DNA from: Pedococcus aerophilus | GTDB taxonomy: Bacteria > Actinomycetota > Actinomycetes > Actinomycetales > Dermatophilaceae | Direction of reading: 5' to 3' | Assembly (NCBI RefSeq): GCF_039532215.1 | Contig: NZ_BAAARN010000001.1 | Coordinates: 725,028 to 789,027 of the forward strand | DNA length: 64,000 nucleotides | Shown here: positions 25,152-35,905 of the stretch, piece after piece | Layout of the letters: each line of letters begins with the position of its first letter | Numbering within the stretch: the first letter of the stretch is position 1 | Translations under genes and position numbers: made by a program | Notes under the pieces: model-generated | The model's database searches: none | Seen by the model: only the letters and a program-made list of their open reading frames with translations | Told to the model about the DNA's origin: nothing

Positions 25152-26747
25152 CTAACCCACGGCAGCCACGTCCTCGATGAGCCAGCGGTCTGCGGACCAC
25201 ACGAGGGCGAAACGCAGCGCGTGACCGCGCACGGCCTTCCCCGAGCGCGTCACCTGCTGCCCGGCCGACCCCGACACCACTCGGTATGCCGCCGTGTCGA
25301 CGACGGCATCCACGGTCACCTCGCGTGCCGTGACGGTGACCGGGCGCGCCGACCGCACGACCAGGCGCACACCCTCGTAGCTGAGCTGGTCACGGGCGAG
25401 CCGATGCAGGTCCGAGGTGTCCCGCGCGTGGGCTGCCGACCCGGGGGCGTCGAAGGCAGCGAGGTCGGAGGACTTGCCGCTGGTCATCGCCCTGGCCCTC
25501 AGGTCGGCGAGCTCCTGCATCAGCGCCCGGGTGCGGTGGGCCGCGGCACCGTGGTCACGCTGGACGACCGACGACGACGCGGTCGCCTGCGGCGCCGCCG
25601 CCGTCCCCGTTGTCGCCCCCGCGGGGGCCGGTGAAGGCGTCGCCACCGGGACGGTCGCGGCCGGAGCGGCCGCGGGGGTGAGCCACGACGGTGCGGGCAG
25701 TCGGTCGGTCGCCACCAACCCCCCGAGGAGCAGCAGCACCCCGAGTCCGAGCCCGGCGACGGCGGCCGCCACGCGGTCCCGGGGCCACCGCGGCAGGCGA
25801 TGGATCCGGCGCGACCCGGCCACCCGGGCCAGGCGCTCCCGCCTGGTCGAGGGAGGCGCCGTGACGGGGGCCGGCGCCACCGAGCGCCTCAGTCGGTGGG
25901 TGACCAGCGAGGTCTCGTCCGCGCCGACGACCAGCCGCAGCGGCTCGCACGACGCGGAGTCGAACCACGCCAGCGCCACCTCCGCCGCACTCGGACGTGC
26001 CATGGGGTCGGACGACAGGGCCTGCACCGTCGTGTCCCGCCAGGCGGTCGGCAGGCCCGGCGCGAGCTCGTCGAGGGCCGGGCGCCAGGAGGCGGGACCG
26101 GGCGCCCGGCCGGTGACACACCACCAGGCCAGGGCGCCGGCTGCATACACGTCTGCGGCGGTGGTCACTGCCCCGCCGTCCATGACCTCGGGGGCCACGA
26201 AGCCCTCGGTGCCGAAGGCGTCGCCCGGCTCCTCGCCCACGAGGCGGGCCACCCCGAGGTCGGCGAGCAGCGGGCGCCCGGACCGTTCGAGCAGGACGTT
26301 GCCGGGGGTCAGGTCCCCGTGGACCACCCCTGCCTCGTGCAGCCCGGCGAGGGTCCTGGCCACCGGTGCGAGGACCGTCACCGACTCCCCCACGCTGAGG
26401 TGACCGCGGGCCCGGACCACGGCCTCCAACGACCCGCCGGCGACAAGGTCGAGGACGAGCGCGACCCGCCGGTCCTCACCCGGCAGCGGCACGGCCTCGT
26501 GGAACCGCACCAGCCCTTCGACGCGGACCCGGCTGAGGACGCCGAGCTCGCGCACCGCGGCTCCCGCCGGGCCGTCGGCACCGACCGTCACCACCTTGAC
26601 GGCCACCGGCGCCCCGTCGGCCTCCCGCGTCGCCGCCCACACGACGGCGGTGCCCCCGACACCGATCCGCCTGCCCACCGCGTACCCGGGCACGGTCGGT
26701 GCCTGCGACCCGTCGTCGGGCGAATGCGGTCCTCGTTCGTCCACCAC
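25152..26747 (-). CDS. Membrane Ser/Thr protein kinase with altered catalytic loop
   Basis: Hanks-type kinase with an N-terminal kinase domain, juxtamembrane segment, one membrane helix (326-347), and a 180-residue external part. Glycine loop GVGGTAVVW (29-37), ATP lysine Lys51, catalytic loop HGDLTPGN (143-150) with Asp145, and DLG (163-165) in place of DFG. The usual HRDLKPxN has become HGDLTPGN: the RD arginine and the phosphate-contacting lysine are missing, so activity may be low or unregulated by activation-loop phosphorylation. The external part starts Ala/Pro/Thr-rich and ends with an SnoaL/NTF2-like strand pattern. A GTG three bases inside the frame, six bases after CAGACT, could be the real start. 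Confidence 0.87.
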   Translation of the reverse strand: MVDERGPHSPDDGSQAPTVPGYAVGRRIGVGGTAVVWAATREADGAPVAVKVVTVGADGPAGAAVRELGVLSRVRVEGLVRFHEAVPLPGEDRRVALVLDLVAGGSLEAVVRARGHLSVGESVTVLAPVARTLAGLHEAGVVHGDLTPGNVLLERSGRPLLADLGVARLVGEEPGDAFGTEGFVAPEVMDGGAVTTAADVYAAGALAWWCVTGRAPGPASWRPALDELAPGLPTAWRDTTVQALSSDPMARPSAAEVALAWFDSASCEPLRLVVGADETSLVTHRLRRSVAPAPVTAPPSTRRERLARVAGSRRIHRLPRWPRDRVAAAVAGLGLGVLLLLGGLVATDRLPAPSWLTPAAAPAATVPVATPSPAPAGATTGTAAAPQATASSSVVQRDHGAAAHRTRALMQELADLRARAMTSGKSSDLAAFDAPGSAAHARDTSDLHRLARDQLSYEGVRLVVRSARPVTVTAREVTVDAVVDTAAYRVVSGSAGQQVTRSGKAVRGHALRFALVWSADRWLIEDVAAVG

Positions 26748-26804
26748 CCCAGTCTGGGCACGACGACGTCACCGGCCGTCGGGTTGTCCACAGGCCCCGG
26801 CACA

Positions 26805-26810
26805 TAGGGT
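26805..26810 (+). promoter_or_regulatory. -10 box of a leaderless promoter (S51 peptidase)
   Basis: TAGGGT ends six bases before the ATG at 26817. A TTGTCC -35-like hexamer lies 15 bp upstream. Confidence 0.75.
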
Positions 26811-26816
26811 CGGGTC

Positions 26817-27563
26817 ATGCCTGCAGACCAGCCCACGATCCTGGCCACCTCGGGTGGCTACCGCTACGGCTCCCGGACGCGCCTGGAGTTCAACTCCCTC
26901 GTGCACCACGCGGTCGAGCTCTCGGGCGTCCAGGGCCGCGCGCCGCGGATCACCCACCTCGGCACGGCCGGTGGCGACCAGGCCTACTTCAACAGCTGGA
27001 TGAGCGAGGCGGCCGGCGTCGCCGGGTTCGAGCTCAGCCACCTCAACCTGTTCTCGATGCCGAGCGTCGACGACATCGAGGGCCACCTGCTCGAGCAGGA
27101 CGTCGTCTGGGTCAACGGTGGCTCGGTCGCGAACCTCCTCGCCGTCTGGCGGGTGCACGGACTCGACGAGATCTTCCCGCGCGTCTGGCAGGCCGGGGTC
27201 GTCCTCGGCGGGGTGTCGGCCGGATCGATCTGCTGGTACCAGGGTGGCACCACCGACTCCTTCGGCCCGGAGCTGCGCGCCGTCACCAACGGTCTCGCAC
27301 TGCTCCCCTATGGCAACGGCGTCCACTACGACTCCGAGGAGCGCCGCCGCCCGCTCGTCCACCAGCTCGTCGCCGACGGCACCCTGTCGACGACCCACTG
27401 CACCGACGACGGCGTCGGCCTGCTCTACCGCGGCACCGAGCTCGTCGGCGCCGTGTCGGAGGCCGACGGCAAGGGCGCCTACCTCGTGACCCGTGAGGGC
27501 GACACCGCCGTCGAGGAGCGGCTCGAGCCGGTCCGCCTCAAGGCCCCGCCCACGCGGGCGTAA
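26817..27563 (+). CDS. Peptidase E-type (S51) hydrolase
   Basis: Type 1 glutamine-amidotransferase-like serine peptidase of family S51 (alpha-aspartyl dipeptidase/PepE or cyanophycinase-like). The N-terminal strand ILATSGG, the central [16 protein letters not shown], and the nucleophile elbow GGVSAGS (131-137; Ser134) are diagnostic, followed by a histidine in TTHCTDDG. Length 248 aa is typical. It probably cleaves Asp-X dipeptides, though this family also includes uncharacterised hydrolases. The stop codon TAA doubles as the first bases of the lipB -10 box, so the two genes are closely packed but separately promoted. Confidence 0.85.
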   Translation: MPADQPTILATSGGYRYGSRTRLEFNSLVHHAVELSGVQGRAPRITHLGTAGGDQAYFNSWMSEAAGVAGFELSHLNLFSMPSVDDIEGHLLEQDVVWVNGGSVANLLAVWRVHGLDEIFPRVWQAGVVLGGVSAGSICWYQGGTTDSFGPELRAVTNGLALLPYGNGVHYDSEERRRPLVHQLVADGTLSTTHCTDDGVGLLYRGTELVGAVSEADGKGAYLVTREGDTAVEERLEPVRLKAPPTRA

Positions 27564-27566
27564 AGT
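27561..27566 (+). promoter_or_regulatory. -10 box of a leaderless promoter (lipB)
   Basis: TAAAGT ends seven bases before the lipB ATG at 27574 and overlaps the stop codon of the upstream gene. Confidence 0.7.
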
Positions 27567-27573
27567 CACGGTC

Positions 27574-28209
27574 ATGCGGTTCGAGCACGTCGGTTTCGCC
27601 CCTGACCTCGTCGACTACGAGCAGGCCTGGGCCCACCAGCGCGAGGTCCACGCCGGTGTCGTCGCCGGGGGTGAGGACACCGTGCTGCTGCTCGAGCACG
27701 CCGCCGTCTACACCGCCGGGAAGCGCACCGAGCCCCAGCAGCGGCCGGTCGACGGCACACCAGTGGTCGACGTCGACCGCGGAGGCCTCATCACGTGGCA
27801 CGGCCCCGGCCAGCTCGTGGGCTACCCCATCGTCCGCCTCCACGGTGTGCCGATCGACGTCGTCGCGCATGTGCGCCGGCTCGAGGAGGTGATGATCCGG
27901 ACCTGCCGCGAGTTCGGTGTCGAGACCGTCCGGGTCGAGGGCCGCAGCGGCGTCTGGGTGCTCGCCGACGACCGGGGGCCTGATCGCAAGCTCGGGGCCA
28001 TCGGCGTGCGCGTCAGTCGCCAGGTGACCATGCACGGCTTCGCGCTCAACTGCGACGCCGACCTCTCGTGGGCCGACAACATCATCGCCTGCGGCATCGA
28101 GGACGCCGGGGTCAGCTCGGTGAGCCGCGAAGCCGGCCGCGTGGTCACCGTCCAGGACGTGCTCCCGTATGCCGAGAAGCACCTCGCGGACGTCCTCGCC
28201 TCGTCCTGA
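27574..28209 (+). CDS. lipB: Octanoyltransferase
   Basis: Transfers octanoyl from acyl carrier protein to the lipoyl lysine of E2 or GcvH, the first step of lipoate assembly. [16 protein letters not shown] (70-85), RKLGAIGVR with the conserved Lys139, and [10 protein letters not shown] with the acyl-accepting Cys160 are all as expected. Length 211 aa is standard. It is followed, after a 172-bp gap with its own promoter, by lipA. The nearby sucB (two lipoyl domains) is an obvious target. Confidence 0.95.
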   Translation: MRFEHVGFAPDLVDYEQAWAHQREVHAGVVAGGEDTVLLLEHAAVYTAGKRTEPQQRPVDGTPVVDVDRGGLITWHGPGQLVGYPIVRLHGVPIDVVAHVRRLEEVMIRTCREFGVETVRVEGRSGVWVLADDRGPDRKLGAIGVRVSRQVTMHGFALNCDADLSWADNIIACGIEDAGVSSVSREAGRVVTVQDVLPYAEKHLADVLASS

Positions 28210-28282
28210 ACGAGGGCTTCCCCCGACCGCGGTGTCCACCCACCACGAGGACGGCGGCGGAATACCTCGACAGGGGCAGGCG

Positions 28283-28316
28283 TAGTCTTAGACGACGCCC
28301 GGTGACCTCCGGGCGT
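28283..28316 (+). promoter_or_regulatory. lipA promoter with 5'-terminal hairpin
   Basis: TAGTCT (28283-28288) fits a -10 element. Transcription would start near 28295, where an 8-bp stem with 6-nt loop (ACGCCCGG and complement, 28295-28316) begins. The mRNA would thus open with a hairpin and have a leader of about 87 nt. Confidence 0.5.
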
Positions 28317-28381
28317 ACCCGTGCCCCGCGGCATACCGGCCGCCGGCGGCGCACCCGAAGGCAAAGGCGAGGGAGTCTGCT

Positions 28382-29419
28382 GTGACCGTGGCACCCGAGG
28401 GACGGCGCATGCTGCGCGTCGAGGCGCGCAACGCCGAGACCCCGATCGAGCGCAAGCCCGAGTGGATCCGGACCACCGCGAAGATGGGCCCGGAGTACAC
28501 CAAGCTGCACTCGATGGTGAAGACCGAGGGACTGCACACGGTCTGCCAGGAGGCGGCGTGCCCCAACATCTTCGAGTGCTGGGAGGACCGCGAGGCGACC
28601 TTCCTCATCGGCGGTGACGTCTGCACCCGCCGCTGCGACTTCTGCGACATCGCCACCGGCCGCCCCGAGGCGCTCGACCGTGACGAGCCCCGCCGCGTGG
28701 CCGAGTCGGTCGCCTCGATGGGCCTGCGCTACTCCACCGTCACCGGTGTCGCCCGCGACGACCAGCCCGACGGTGCCGCGTGGCTCTACGCCGAGACGAT
28801 CCGCCAGATCCACGCCAAGAACCCCACCACCGGCGTGGAGATCCTGCCCCCCGACTTCGGCGCCAAGCCGGAGCTCGTCGGCCAGGTCTTCGACGCCCGC
28901 CCCGAGGTGTTCGCGCACAACCTCGAGACCGTCCCGCGCATCTTCAAGCAGATCCGCCCCGCCTTCACCTACGACAAGTCGCTCAAGGTGCTGTCGATGG
29001 CCCGCGAGGCCGAGCTCGTCACCAAGTCCAACCTCATCCTCGGGATGGGCGAGGAGGACCACGAGGTCGAGCAGGCGATCCGCGACCTGCACGACGCCGG
29101 CTGCGACATCCTGACGATCACCCAGTACCTGCGCCCCTCGAAGCTGCACCATCCGATCGACCGGTGGGTCAAGCCCGAGGAGTTCGTGCACTGGTCCGAC
29201 GTGGCCCAGGAGATGGGCTTCAAGGGCGTCATGGCCGGCCCGCTCGTGCGCTCGTCCTACCGCGCCGGTCGCCTGTGGGCGACGGCCATGAAGAAGTGGG
29301 GCCGCGACATCCCCGAGCACCTCCAGCACCTCGCCAACGCCGCGGGCGACCCCGCTCGTCAGGAGGCCGCCTCCCTCGTGGCCGCGCGCACGCCGGCCGC
29401 GTTGGGTGCACCCGCCTGA
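28382..29419 (+). CDS. lipA: Lipoyl synthase
   Basis: Radical-SAM enzyme inserting two sulfurs into protein-bound octanoyl groups. Both [4Fe-4S] motifs are present: the auxiliary CxxxxCxxxxxC (Cys55, Cys60, Cys66) and the radical-SAM CxxxCxxC (Cys81, Cys85, Cys88). [27 protein letters not shown] and the C-terminal VRSSYRAG serine motif (fourth ligand of the auxiliary cluster) agree. At 345 aa it has normal actinobacterial length. The GTG has GGGAG six bases upstream. It follows lipB, and ErpA may supply its clusters. Confidence 0.96.
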   Translation: MTVAPEGRRMLRVEARNAETPIERKPEWIRTTAKMGPEYTKLHSMVKTEGLHTVCQEAACPNIFECWEDREATFLIGGDVCTRRCDFCDIATGRPEALDRDEPRRVAESVASMGLRYSTVTGVARDDQPDGAAWLYAETIRQIHAKNPTTGVEILPPDFGAKPELVGQVFDARPEVFAHNLETVPRIFKQIRPAFTYDKSLKVLSMAREAELVTKSNLILGMGEEDHEVEQAIRDLHDAGCDILTITQYLRPSKLHHPIDRWVKPEEFVHWSDVAQEMGFKGVMAGPLVRSSYRAGRLWATAMKKWGRDIPEHLQHLANAAGDPARQEAASLVAARTPAALGAPA

Positions 29420-29425
29420 CACCCG

Positions 29426-29431
29426 TATCCT
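29426..29431 (+). promoter_or_regulatory. -10 box of a leaderless promoter (DUF4191)
   Basis: TATCCT ends seven bases before the ATG at 29439. Confidence 0.75.
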
Positions 29432-29438
29432 GACCCCC

Positions 29439-30173
29439 ATGGCCCGCAACAAGAAGACCGAGTCCGACACGCCCAAGAAGCCGGGTCGGCTCGCCCAGGT
29501 CCGCCAGGTGTTCACGGCGGCACGCAAGGCAGACCCCACCATCCCGTGGTGGATGCTCCTCGCGTTCGTCGCGGTGCTCGCGGTGGGCACGGGCATCGGT
29601 GTGCTCGTGGGCCACTGGATCTACGCGCTCGTCCTCAGCATCCCGATGGCCATGCTGGCCGCCACCCTCGTGCTGAGCCGTCGCGCTGAGCGTGCTGCCT
29701 ACGCGAGCCTCGCGGGCCAGCCGGGTGCGGCCGGTGCCGCCCTGGGTGCCCTGCGTCGCGGCTGGTTCTACTCGCAGGAGCCGGTCGCCATCGACGGCGC
29801 CCGCGGGACCCGGCCCGAGGACATGATCGGCGCAGCCTTCGTCTACCGGGCGATCGGTCGTCCCGGTGTCGTCCTGGTCGCCGAGGGCCCCGACGCCCGT
29901 CGCACCAAGCTCATCGCCCAGGAGCGCAAGAAGATCGAGCGCGTCGCCCCCGGTGTCCCGGTCTCGGCGATCGTCGTCGGTGACGGCGCCGACCAGGTGC
30001 CGGTGCGCAAGCTGAGCGGCAAGATGACCCGCATGAAGCCGGTGCTGACCAAGGAGGAGGTCTCCGCGGTCAACAAGCGGCTGAAGTCCCTCGGCGGCAT
30101 GCGTCCCCCCATCCCGGCGGGCGTGGACCCGCAGCGCCAGCGCGTCGACCGCAAGGCGATGCGCGGCCGCTGA
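29439..30173 (+). CDS. DUF4191 family membrane protein
   Basis: Actinobacterial membrane protein of unknown function that typically follows lipA. A basic N-terminus (about 33 residues) leads into two helices (about 35-54 and 57-78), then a cytosolic domain of 160 residues with GWFYSQEPVAIDGARGTRPEDMIGAAFVYRAIGRPGV, a conserved family stretch cited here only in part. The C-terminus is strongly basic (RQRVDRKAMRGR). Length 244 aa is normal. Its steady place after lipA in actinobacteria suggests a link with lipoylation, but this is only by context. Confidence 0.85.
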   Translation: MARNKKTESDTPKKPGRLAQVRQVFTAARKADPTIPWWMLLAFVAVLAVGTGIGVLVGHWIYALVLSIPMAMLAATLVLSRRAERAAYASLAGQPGAAGAALGALRRGWFYSQEPVAIDGARGTRPEDMIGAAFVYRAIGRPGVVLVAEGPDARRTKLIAQERKKIERVAPGVPVSAIVVGDGADQVPVRKLSGKMTRMKPVLTKEEVSAVNKRLKSLGGMRPPIPAGVDPQRQRVDRKAMRGR

Positions 30174-30191
30174 TCGGGCAGGGCGCTCGGT

Positions 30192-31241
30192 TCAGGCCGA
30201 GGCGCGCTCGACCAGCTCGGTGTCCAGCACGAGCTGCTGGTCGACCCGGCCCTCGCCCGAGCTGATCTGCGCGAGCAGCATCGTGGCCATCTCGCGGCCG
30301 ATCTGCTCCATCGGCTGGTGCACCGTCGTCAGCGGCGGTTCGGCGACCTCCGCCAGCGGACCGTCGTCGAAACCCACCAGGGCGACGTCGCCGGGCACCG
30401 AGCGACCCGCCTCGCGCAATGCGCGCAGAGCCCCCAGGGCCATCGGGTCGCTGGCTGCGAAGACCGCGTCCACGTCGGGGCGCCGCGCCAGCAGGGCACG
30501 CATCGCCGCGGCGCCGCTGGCCTCGCTGAAGTCCCCGACCTCGACGAGCGAGTCGTCGACGTCCCGCCCGGACGCCTGCACGGCGGCGCGGTAGCCGTCG
30601 AGGCGGTCGCGGCCGGCGATCATGTCCTGCGGGCCCGCGATGTGGCCGACCGCGGACCGACCGCCGGCGAACAGGTGCGCCACTGCGTCCCGTGCCCCGC
30701 CGGTGTTGTCCACGTCGACGTAGCTGGCGTGGGCCAGTCCGTGGGGGCGGCCACAGAACACGATGGGCAGCCCCCGTCCCTGGATCAGGCCGGGCAGGGT
30801 GTCGGCGTCGTGCGCCGAGAGCATGAGGACGCCGTCGACGTGCTGCGGGGTGAGGTAGGTGTCCAGCCGGTCGACCTGCTCGCGGGTCTGCACCAGCGCG
30901 AGCACGAGCTGGCGCGAGGCCTCCCCCACGACCGTCGTGATGCCGCGGACCACCCCGGCGAAGAAGGGCTCGCCGAAGATCCGCTCCTCGGACTCGGAGA
31001 TGACCAGCGCGATGGCCCCGGTGCGCCGGGTGACCAGCGCGCGGGCCGCCATGTTGGGCACGTACCCCAGCTCGTCGACCGCCTTCATCACGCGGACGCG
31101 GGTGCGCTCGGAGACCTGCGGCGAGCCGTTGATGACGCGCGACACCGTCCCCCGGCCCACACCGGCGCGGGCGGCGACCGCCTCGAGGGTGGGCTGCGCA
31201 CCCGAACCGTGGGTCATGCCGTTCGTGGCACCTCTCGTCAT
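30192..31241 (-). CDS. LacI-family regulator, probably CebR-type
   Basis: Repressor with an N-terminal LacI helix-turn-helix (TLEAVAARAGVGRGTVSRVING, about residues 18-39, here named by its ends TLEAVAA...RVING) and a periplasmic-binding-type effector domain (VDGVLMLSAHD, ALVGFDDGPLAEVAEPPLTTVHQP). It is the last gene of the sugar operon, four bases after the beta-glucosidase stop, so it is probably autoregulated. The operators before the first gene match the CebR consensus, hence the call. The start is uncertain: I use the ATG at 31241; the ATG at 31217 has a GAGAGGTG sequence upstream. The effector would be cellobiose or a related oligosaccharide by analogy. Confidence 0.87.
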   Translation of the reverse strand: MTRGATNGMTHGSGAQPTLEAVAARAGVGRGTVSRVINGSPQVSERTRVRVMKAVDELGYVPNMAARALVTRRTGAIALVISESEERIFGEPFFAGVVRGITTVVGEASRQLVLALVQTREQVDRLDTYLTPQHVDGVLMLSAHDADTLPGLIQGRGLPIVFCGRPHGLAHASYVDVDNTGGARDAVAHLFAGGRSAVGHIAGPQDMIAGRDRLDGYRAAVQASGRDVDDSLVEVGDFSEASGAAAMRALLARRPDVDAVFAASDPMALGALRALREAGRSVPGDVALVGFDDGPLAEVAEPPLTTVHQPMEQIGREMATMLLAQISSGEGRVDQQLVLDTELVERASA

Positions 31242-31245
31242 GGGG

Positions 31246-32597
<1,352 letters not shown>

Positions 32598-32601
<4 letters not shown>

Positions 32602-33551
32602 CCTTTGACTCCGCCCTGCATGATGCCGCCGATGATCTGGCGGCCGAACACGATGAACACCACGACGAGCGGCAGCGTCCCGAGGAGCGTGCCGGCCATG
32701 ACCAGCGCCTGGTCGGTGTAGTAGCCCCCGGACAGCCGGGACAGCGCGACCTGCACGGTCGGGTGCTCGGCGTCGAGGGTGAGGTAGGGCCACAGGAAGT
32801 CGTTCCAGCGCTCCATGAACGTCAGCAGCCCGAGGACCGCCGCGGCGGGTCGCAGGATGGGGAAGACGATCGAGAAGAAGATCCGGGTCGTCGACGCCCC
32901 GTCCACCCGAGCCGCCTCGATGAGCTCGTTGGGGATCGCCTGCGCGGCGTACTGCCGCATCATGAAGACCCCGAACCCGCTGACGAGGAACGGCAGCAGC
33001 GCCGAGGGCAGGGTGCCCGCGAGACCGAGCTTGCCCATGAGCATGTAGAGAGGCACCAGGCCGAGCTGGACCGGCACCATCATCGTGCCGATCACGATGA
33101 GCAGCAACGCATTTCGGCCCTTGAACGGCAGCTTGGCGAACGCGAACCCGGCCAACGCCGAGAGCACGACGACCGACACCGTGGCCAGTCCGGCGACGAG
33201 CACCGAGTTGAGCATCGCCTGGCCGAACATGACGTCCTGGTTGGCGAAGACACGCGAGATGTTCGCGCCGAGCTGGTCGCCGGGTGTCAGGGGCGGCGGG
33301 ATCGACGTGATGTCGCTGTTGGGCCGCGAGGCCATGACGACCATGTAGTAGAGCGGTCCGGCGGCGATCAGCACCGAGACCGCGAGGGTGAGGTAGACCA
33401 GCGGGGTCGCCGGCGTGGCGGAGGTGCTGCGCGCGGCGGCGCGCGCGAGCGACCGGGTACGGCGCCTGCTCACCTGCGGTGATCGGTCGCCGCCTGCTCG
33501 GGGCGGCACGGTGGTCGCGGCGGGCACGACGGGGATCTGGGTCTGGGTCAC
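32598..33551 (-). CDS. Sugar ABC transporter permease (MalG/CebG type)
   Basis: Inner-membrane permease with about six helices. The cytoplasmic EAA loop ([26 protein letters not shown], region near residues 218-243) docks the ATPase. A 50-residue Arg/Thr/Pro-rich N-terminal cytosolic extension precedes helix 1. The GTG start lies seven bases after the stop of the partner permease. No ATPase gene is present in the operon, so it probably uses a shared MsiK-type ATPase encoded elsewhere, as in Streptomyces. Confidence 0.92.
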
Positions 33552-33558
33552 GGTGTCC

Positions 33559-34521
33559 TCACTCGGCCGATCGGATCCGGCGCAGCAGCAGCACGTTGAC
33601 CGCCGAGAACACGGCGATGAACAGGAACAGCACCCAGGCGACGGTGGCGGCGTACCCGAAGCGCTGGCCGGTGAAGGCCTGCTGGATGAGGTACATCGCC
33701 GCGGTCTGGAACTGCGCCGTCGTCCCCCCACCGATGGAGTTGGCGCCGGGGTTGAACAGCAGCGGCTCGGTGAACAGCTGGGTGCCGCCGATCGTGGCCA
33801 CGACGGAGACGAAGATCAGGGTGGGCCGCAGCATGGGGACGGTGATCGACCAGAACGTCCGCCAGGCGTTCGCCCCGTCGATCCGGGCCGCTTCGTAGAT
33901 CTCGGTCGGCACGGACTGCAGGGCCGCCAGCAGGATCAGCGCGTTGTAGCCGGTCCACCGCCAGTCGACCATCGTGGAGATCGCGAGCCAGGAGGACCAG
34001 CGGTGGTCCTGCCAGGCGATCGGGTCGACCCCGACGTGACCGAGGAGCCAGTTGAACAACCCGAAGTCCCGGCTGAACATCATCGTGAAGATGATGCCGA
34101 CGGCGGCGACCGAGGTGACGTTCGGGAGCAGGATCCCCATGCGCCACAACGTCGCTCCGCGCAGCCGGGAGTTGAGCAGCTGCGCGAGGACCATGGCCAG
34201 GACCAGCTGCGGCACGGTCGCGATGACGAACATCGTGAAGGTGTTGAGCATGGCGTTCCAGAAGTCGGTGTCCGCCATCAGCTCGCGGTAGTTGCCGAGG
34301 CCGACGTAGCCCTCGTTCCCGGCGAGCAGGCTCCAGTCGTGCGTCGAGACCCAGGCCGTGTAGACGAGCGGGAAGAGCCCGAAAACGGCGAAGAGCAGGA
34401 AGAACGGCGAGACCATCGCGTACGGGGTGTACCGCGTGTCCGCGCGGCGCAGCCGCTGGCGCCACCGGGCCGGGTGCTGACCCGGTGGCGCCGAGCGGGG
34501 TACTGCTGTCGTCGTGGTCAC
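33559..34521 (-). CDS. Sugar ABC transporter permease (MalF/CebF type)
   Basis: Second permease of the carbohydrate (CUT1) importer. It has six membrane helices, the first being SPFFLLFAVFGLFPLVYTAWVS (about 38-59, named by its region), and the EAA loop YEAARIDGANAWRTFWSITVP (about 223-243). The protein is 320 aa with a GTG start, six bases downstream of the binding-protein gene. It pairs with the following permease to form the transmembrane channel. Confidence 0.92.
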   Translation of the reverse strand: MTTTTAVPRSAPPGQHPARWRQRLRRADTRYTPYAMVSPFFLLFAVFGLFPLVYTAWVSTHDWSLLAGNEGYVGLGNYRELMADTDFWNAMLNTFTMFVIATVPQLVLAMVLAQLLNSRLRGATLWRMGILLPNVTSVAAVGIIFTMMFSRDFGLFNWLLGHVGVDPIAWQDHRWSSWLAISTMVDWRWTGYNALILLAALQSVPTEIYEAARIDGANAWRTFWSITVPMLRPTLIFVSVVATIGGTQLFTEPLLFNPGANSIGGGTTAQFQTAAMYLIQQAFTGQRFGYAATVAWVLFLFIAVFSAVNVLLLRRIRSAE

Positions 34522-34527
34522 GAGGGA

Positions 34528-35823
34528 CTACTTCGCGGCCTTCGTGGCAGCCTTGACCGCCTCGGACCAGCCCTCGCTGGCGCTGCGCTGGCCGCCCTCG
34601 ACGCTGCGCATGGCGTTCTCCACCGCGTCGCGGACCGGCTGGTTCTTGGCCCCGAGGTAGACCGGCTTGAGGTTGGCCGCACCTGCGACGAAGAGCTCGC
34701 CGACGGGGGCGTCGTTGAAGTACTCGTTCTTCGCGTCCTTGAGCGCCGCGTCGGCGTACAGCTTGGGGTTGGACGGGAGGTTGCCCGCGGCCTTGAAGGC
34801 GGTCAGCTGGCTGTCGCCCGTCGTGAGGAACTTCGCGAGCTCGACGGCCTCCTTCTGGTGCTTGCTCTGCGTCGGGACCCCGAGCCACGAGCCACCCCAG
34901 TTGCCACCGCCGCCGGGGACGGTGGTGATGTCCCACTTGCCGCTGTTGGCCTCGCCGGCCTGGTCCTTGATGTAGCCGGTCATCCACGCGGGGCAGGCGA
35001 GCGTCGCGAACGAGCCGTTCTTGAACCCGGCGTTCCACTCGGGCGAGAACGCCTTGAGCTTGGCGGAAAGCCCGGTGTCGACCATCTTGAGCGACTCGTC
35101 CCACGCCGATTTCACGGCCGGGTTGGACTCGATGACGAGCGCGTTGCTCTTGTCGAAGTAGGTGTGGTCACCGGACTGCATGAGGATCGAGTTGTAGGTG
35201 TTCGTGGCGCTGTCGACGAACTTCGCCTTGGGGTCCTTGATGCCCGCCTGGTACTTCTGGCCGGTGGCGATGTAGTCGTCCCACGTCGGCCAGAGCTTGC
35301 CGACCTCGACGCGGTCGGTGGGCAGGCCCGCCTTCTCGAACAGGTCCGTGCGGTAGCACATGGCCAGGCCACCGACGTCGGTACCGAGCCCGATCGTCGT
35401 CGCACCATCGGCCGTGGTGGCGTTCGTGTACTTCCAGGGGAGCCAGTCGTCCTTGAGCTCGTTGCTGCCGAACTTCTGGAGGTTGACGAACTTGTCGGCA
35501 CTCTGGAGGAAGTTGACGACCTGCCCCTCCTCGATCGCGACGACGTCGCCTGCACCGGACCCGGCGGCGATCCGCTGGATCAGCTGGGTGTTGTACTTGC
35601 CGAGGTCACCCTCCGCGGTCTCGACGACCGTGATGTTCGGGTGGTCCTTCATGTACTGCGTGTAGAGGTCCGTGTAGCCGAACTTCCCGAACGTGCTCAC
35701 CCGCAGGGTGATCTTCTCCCCCGAGGACGAGGGCGAGGATCCACCACCTCCGCACGCTGCCGTGAGGGAGGCCGTGGTGATCAGGACGGTGGCCGGCACC
35801 AGCCAGCGAGAACGTGAGTGCAC
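34528..35823 (-). CDS. Sugar-binding lipoprotein of the ABC importer (CebE-like)
   Basis: Extracellular solute-binding protein of family 1, lipid-anchored. The signal peptide ends in a lipobox LTAAC with Cys24, followed by a Gly/Ser-rich tether. The mature part shows the fold pattern of oligosaccharide binders: KITLRVSTFG, VVAIEEGQVVNFL, a hinge at WLPWKYTNA, and VPGGGGNWGGSWLGVPTQSKH near the ligand site, rich in Trp as expected for stacking against glucose rings. Length 431 aa. The GTG start has AAAGG upstream. It is the first gene of the operon, directly behind two CebR-type operators. Confidence 0.92.
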   Translation of the reverse strand: MHSRSRWLVPATVLITTASLTAACGGGGSSPSSSGEKITLRVSTFGKFGYTDLYTQYMKDHPNITVVETAEGDLGKYNTQLIQRIAAGSGAGDVVAIEEGQVVNFLQSADKFVNLQKFGSNELKDDWLPWKYTNATTADGATTIGLGTDVGGLAMCYRTDLFEKAGLPTDRVEVGKLWPTWDDYIATGQKYQAGIKDPKAKFVDSATNTYNSILMQSGDHTYFDKSNALVIESNPAVKSAWDESLKMVDTGLSAKLKAFSPEWNAGFKNGSFATLACPAWMTGYIKDQAGEANSGKWDITTVPGGGGNWGGSWLGVPTQSKHQKEAVELAKFLTTGDSQLTAFKAAGNLPSNPKLYADAALKDAKNEYFNDAPVGELFVAGAANLKPVYLGAKNQPVRDAVENAMRSVEGGQRSASEGWSEAVKAATKAAK

Positions 35824-35850
35824 CGTTGCACCTTTCGTCGGGCCCCCTCA

Positions 35851-35864
35851 TGGGAGCGCTCCCG
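35851..35864. promoter_or_regulatory. CebR-type operator O1
   Basis: TGGGAGCGCTCCCG matches the CebR consensus TGGGAGCGCTCCCA at 13 of 14 positions. It lies about where transcription of the operon should begin. Confidence 0.85.
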
Positions 35865-35892
35865 GACAGAGTGCGTCCGGCGGGTACGGCGC

Positions 35893-35898
35893 GTCAAG
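35893..35898 (-). promoter_or_regulatory. Probable -35 box of the sugar operon
   Basis: TTGACG on the minus strand (complement of CGTCAA), lying between the two operators. A weak CACTCT -10 candidate follows after about 18 bp. Either operator, when occupied, would hinder RNA polymerase. Confidence 0.45.
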
Positions 35899-35905
35899 AC
35901 TCTCG

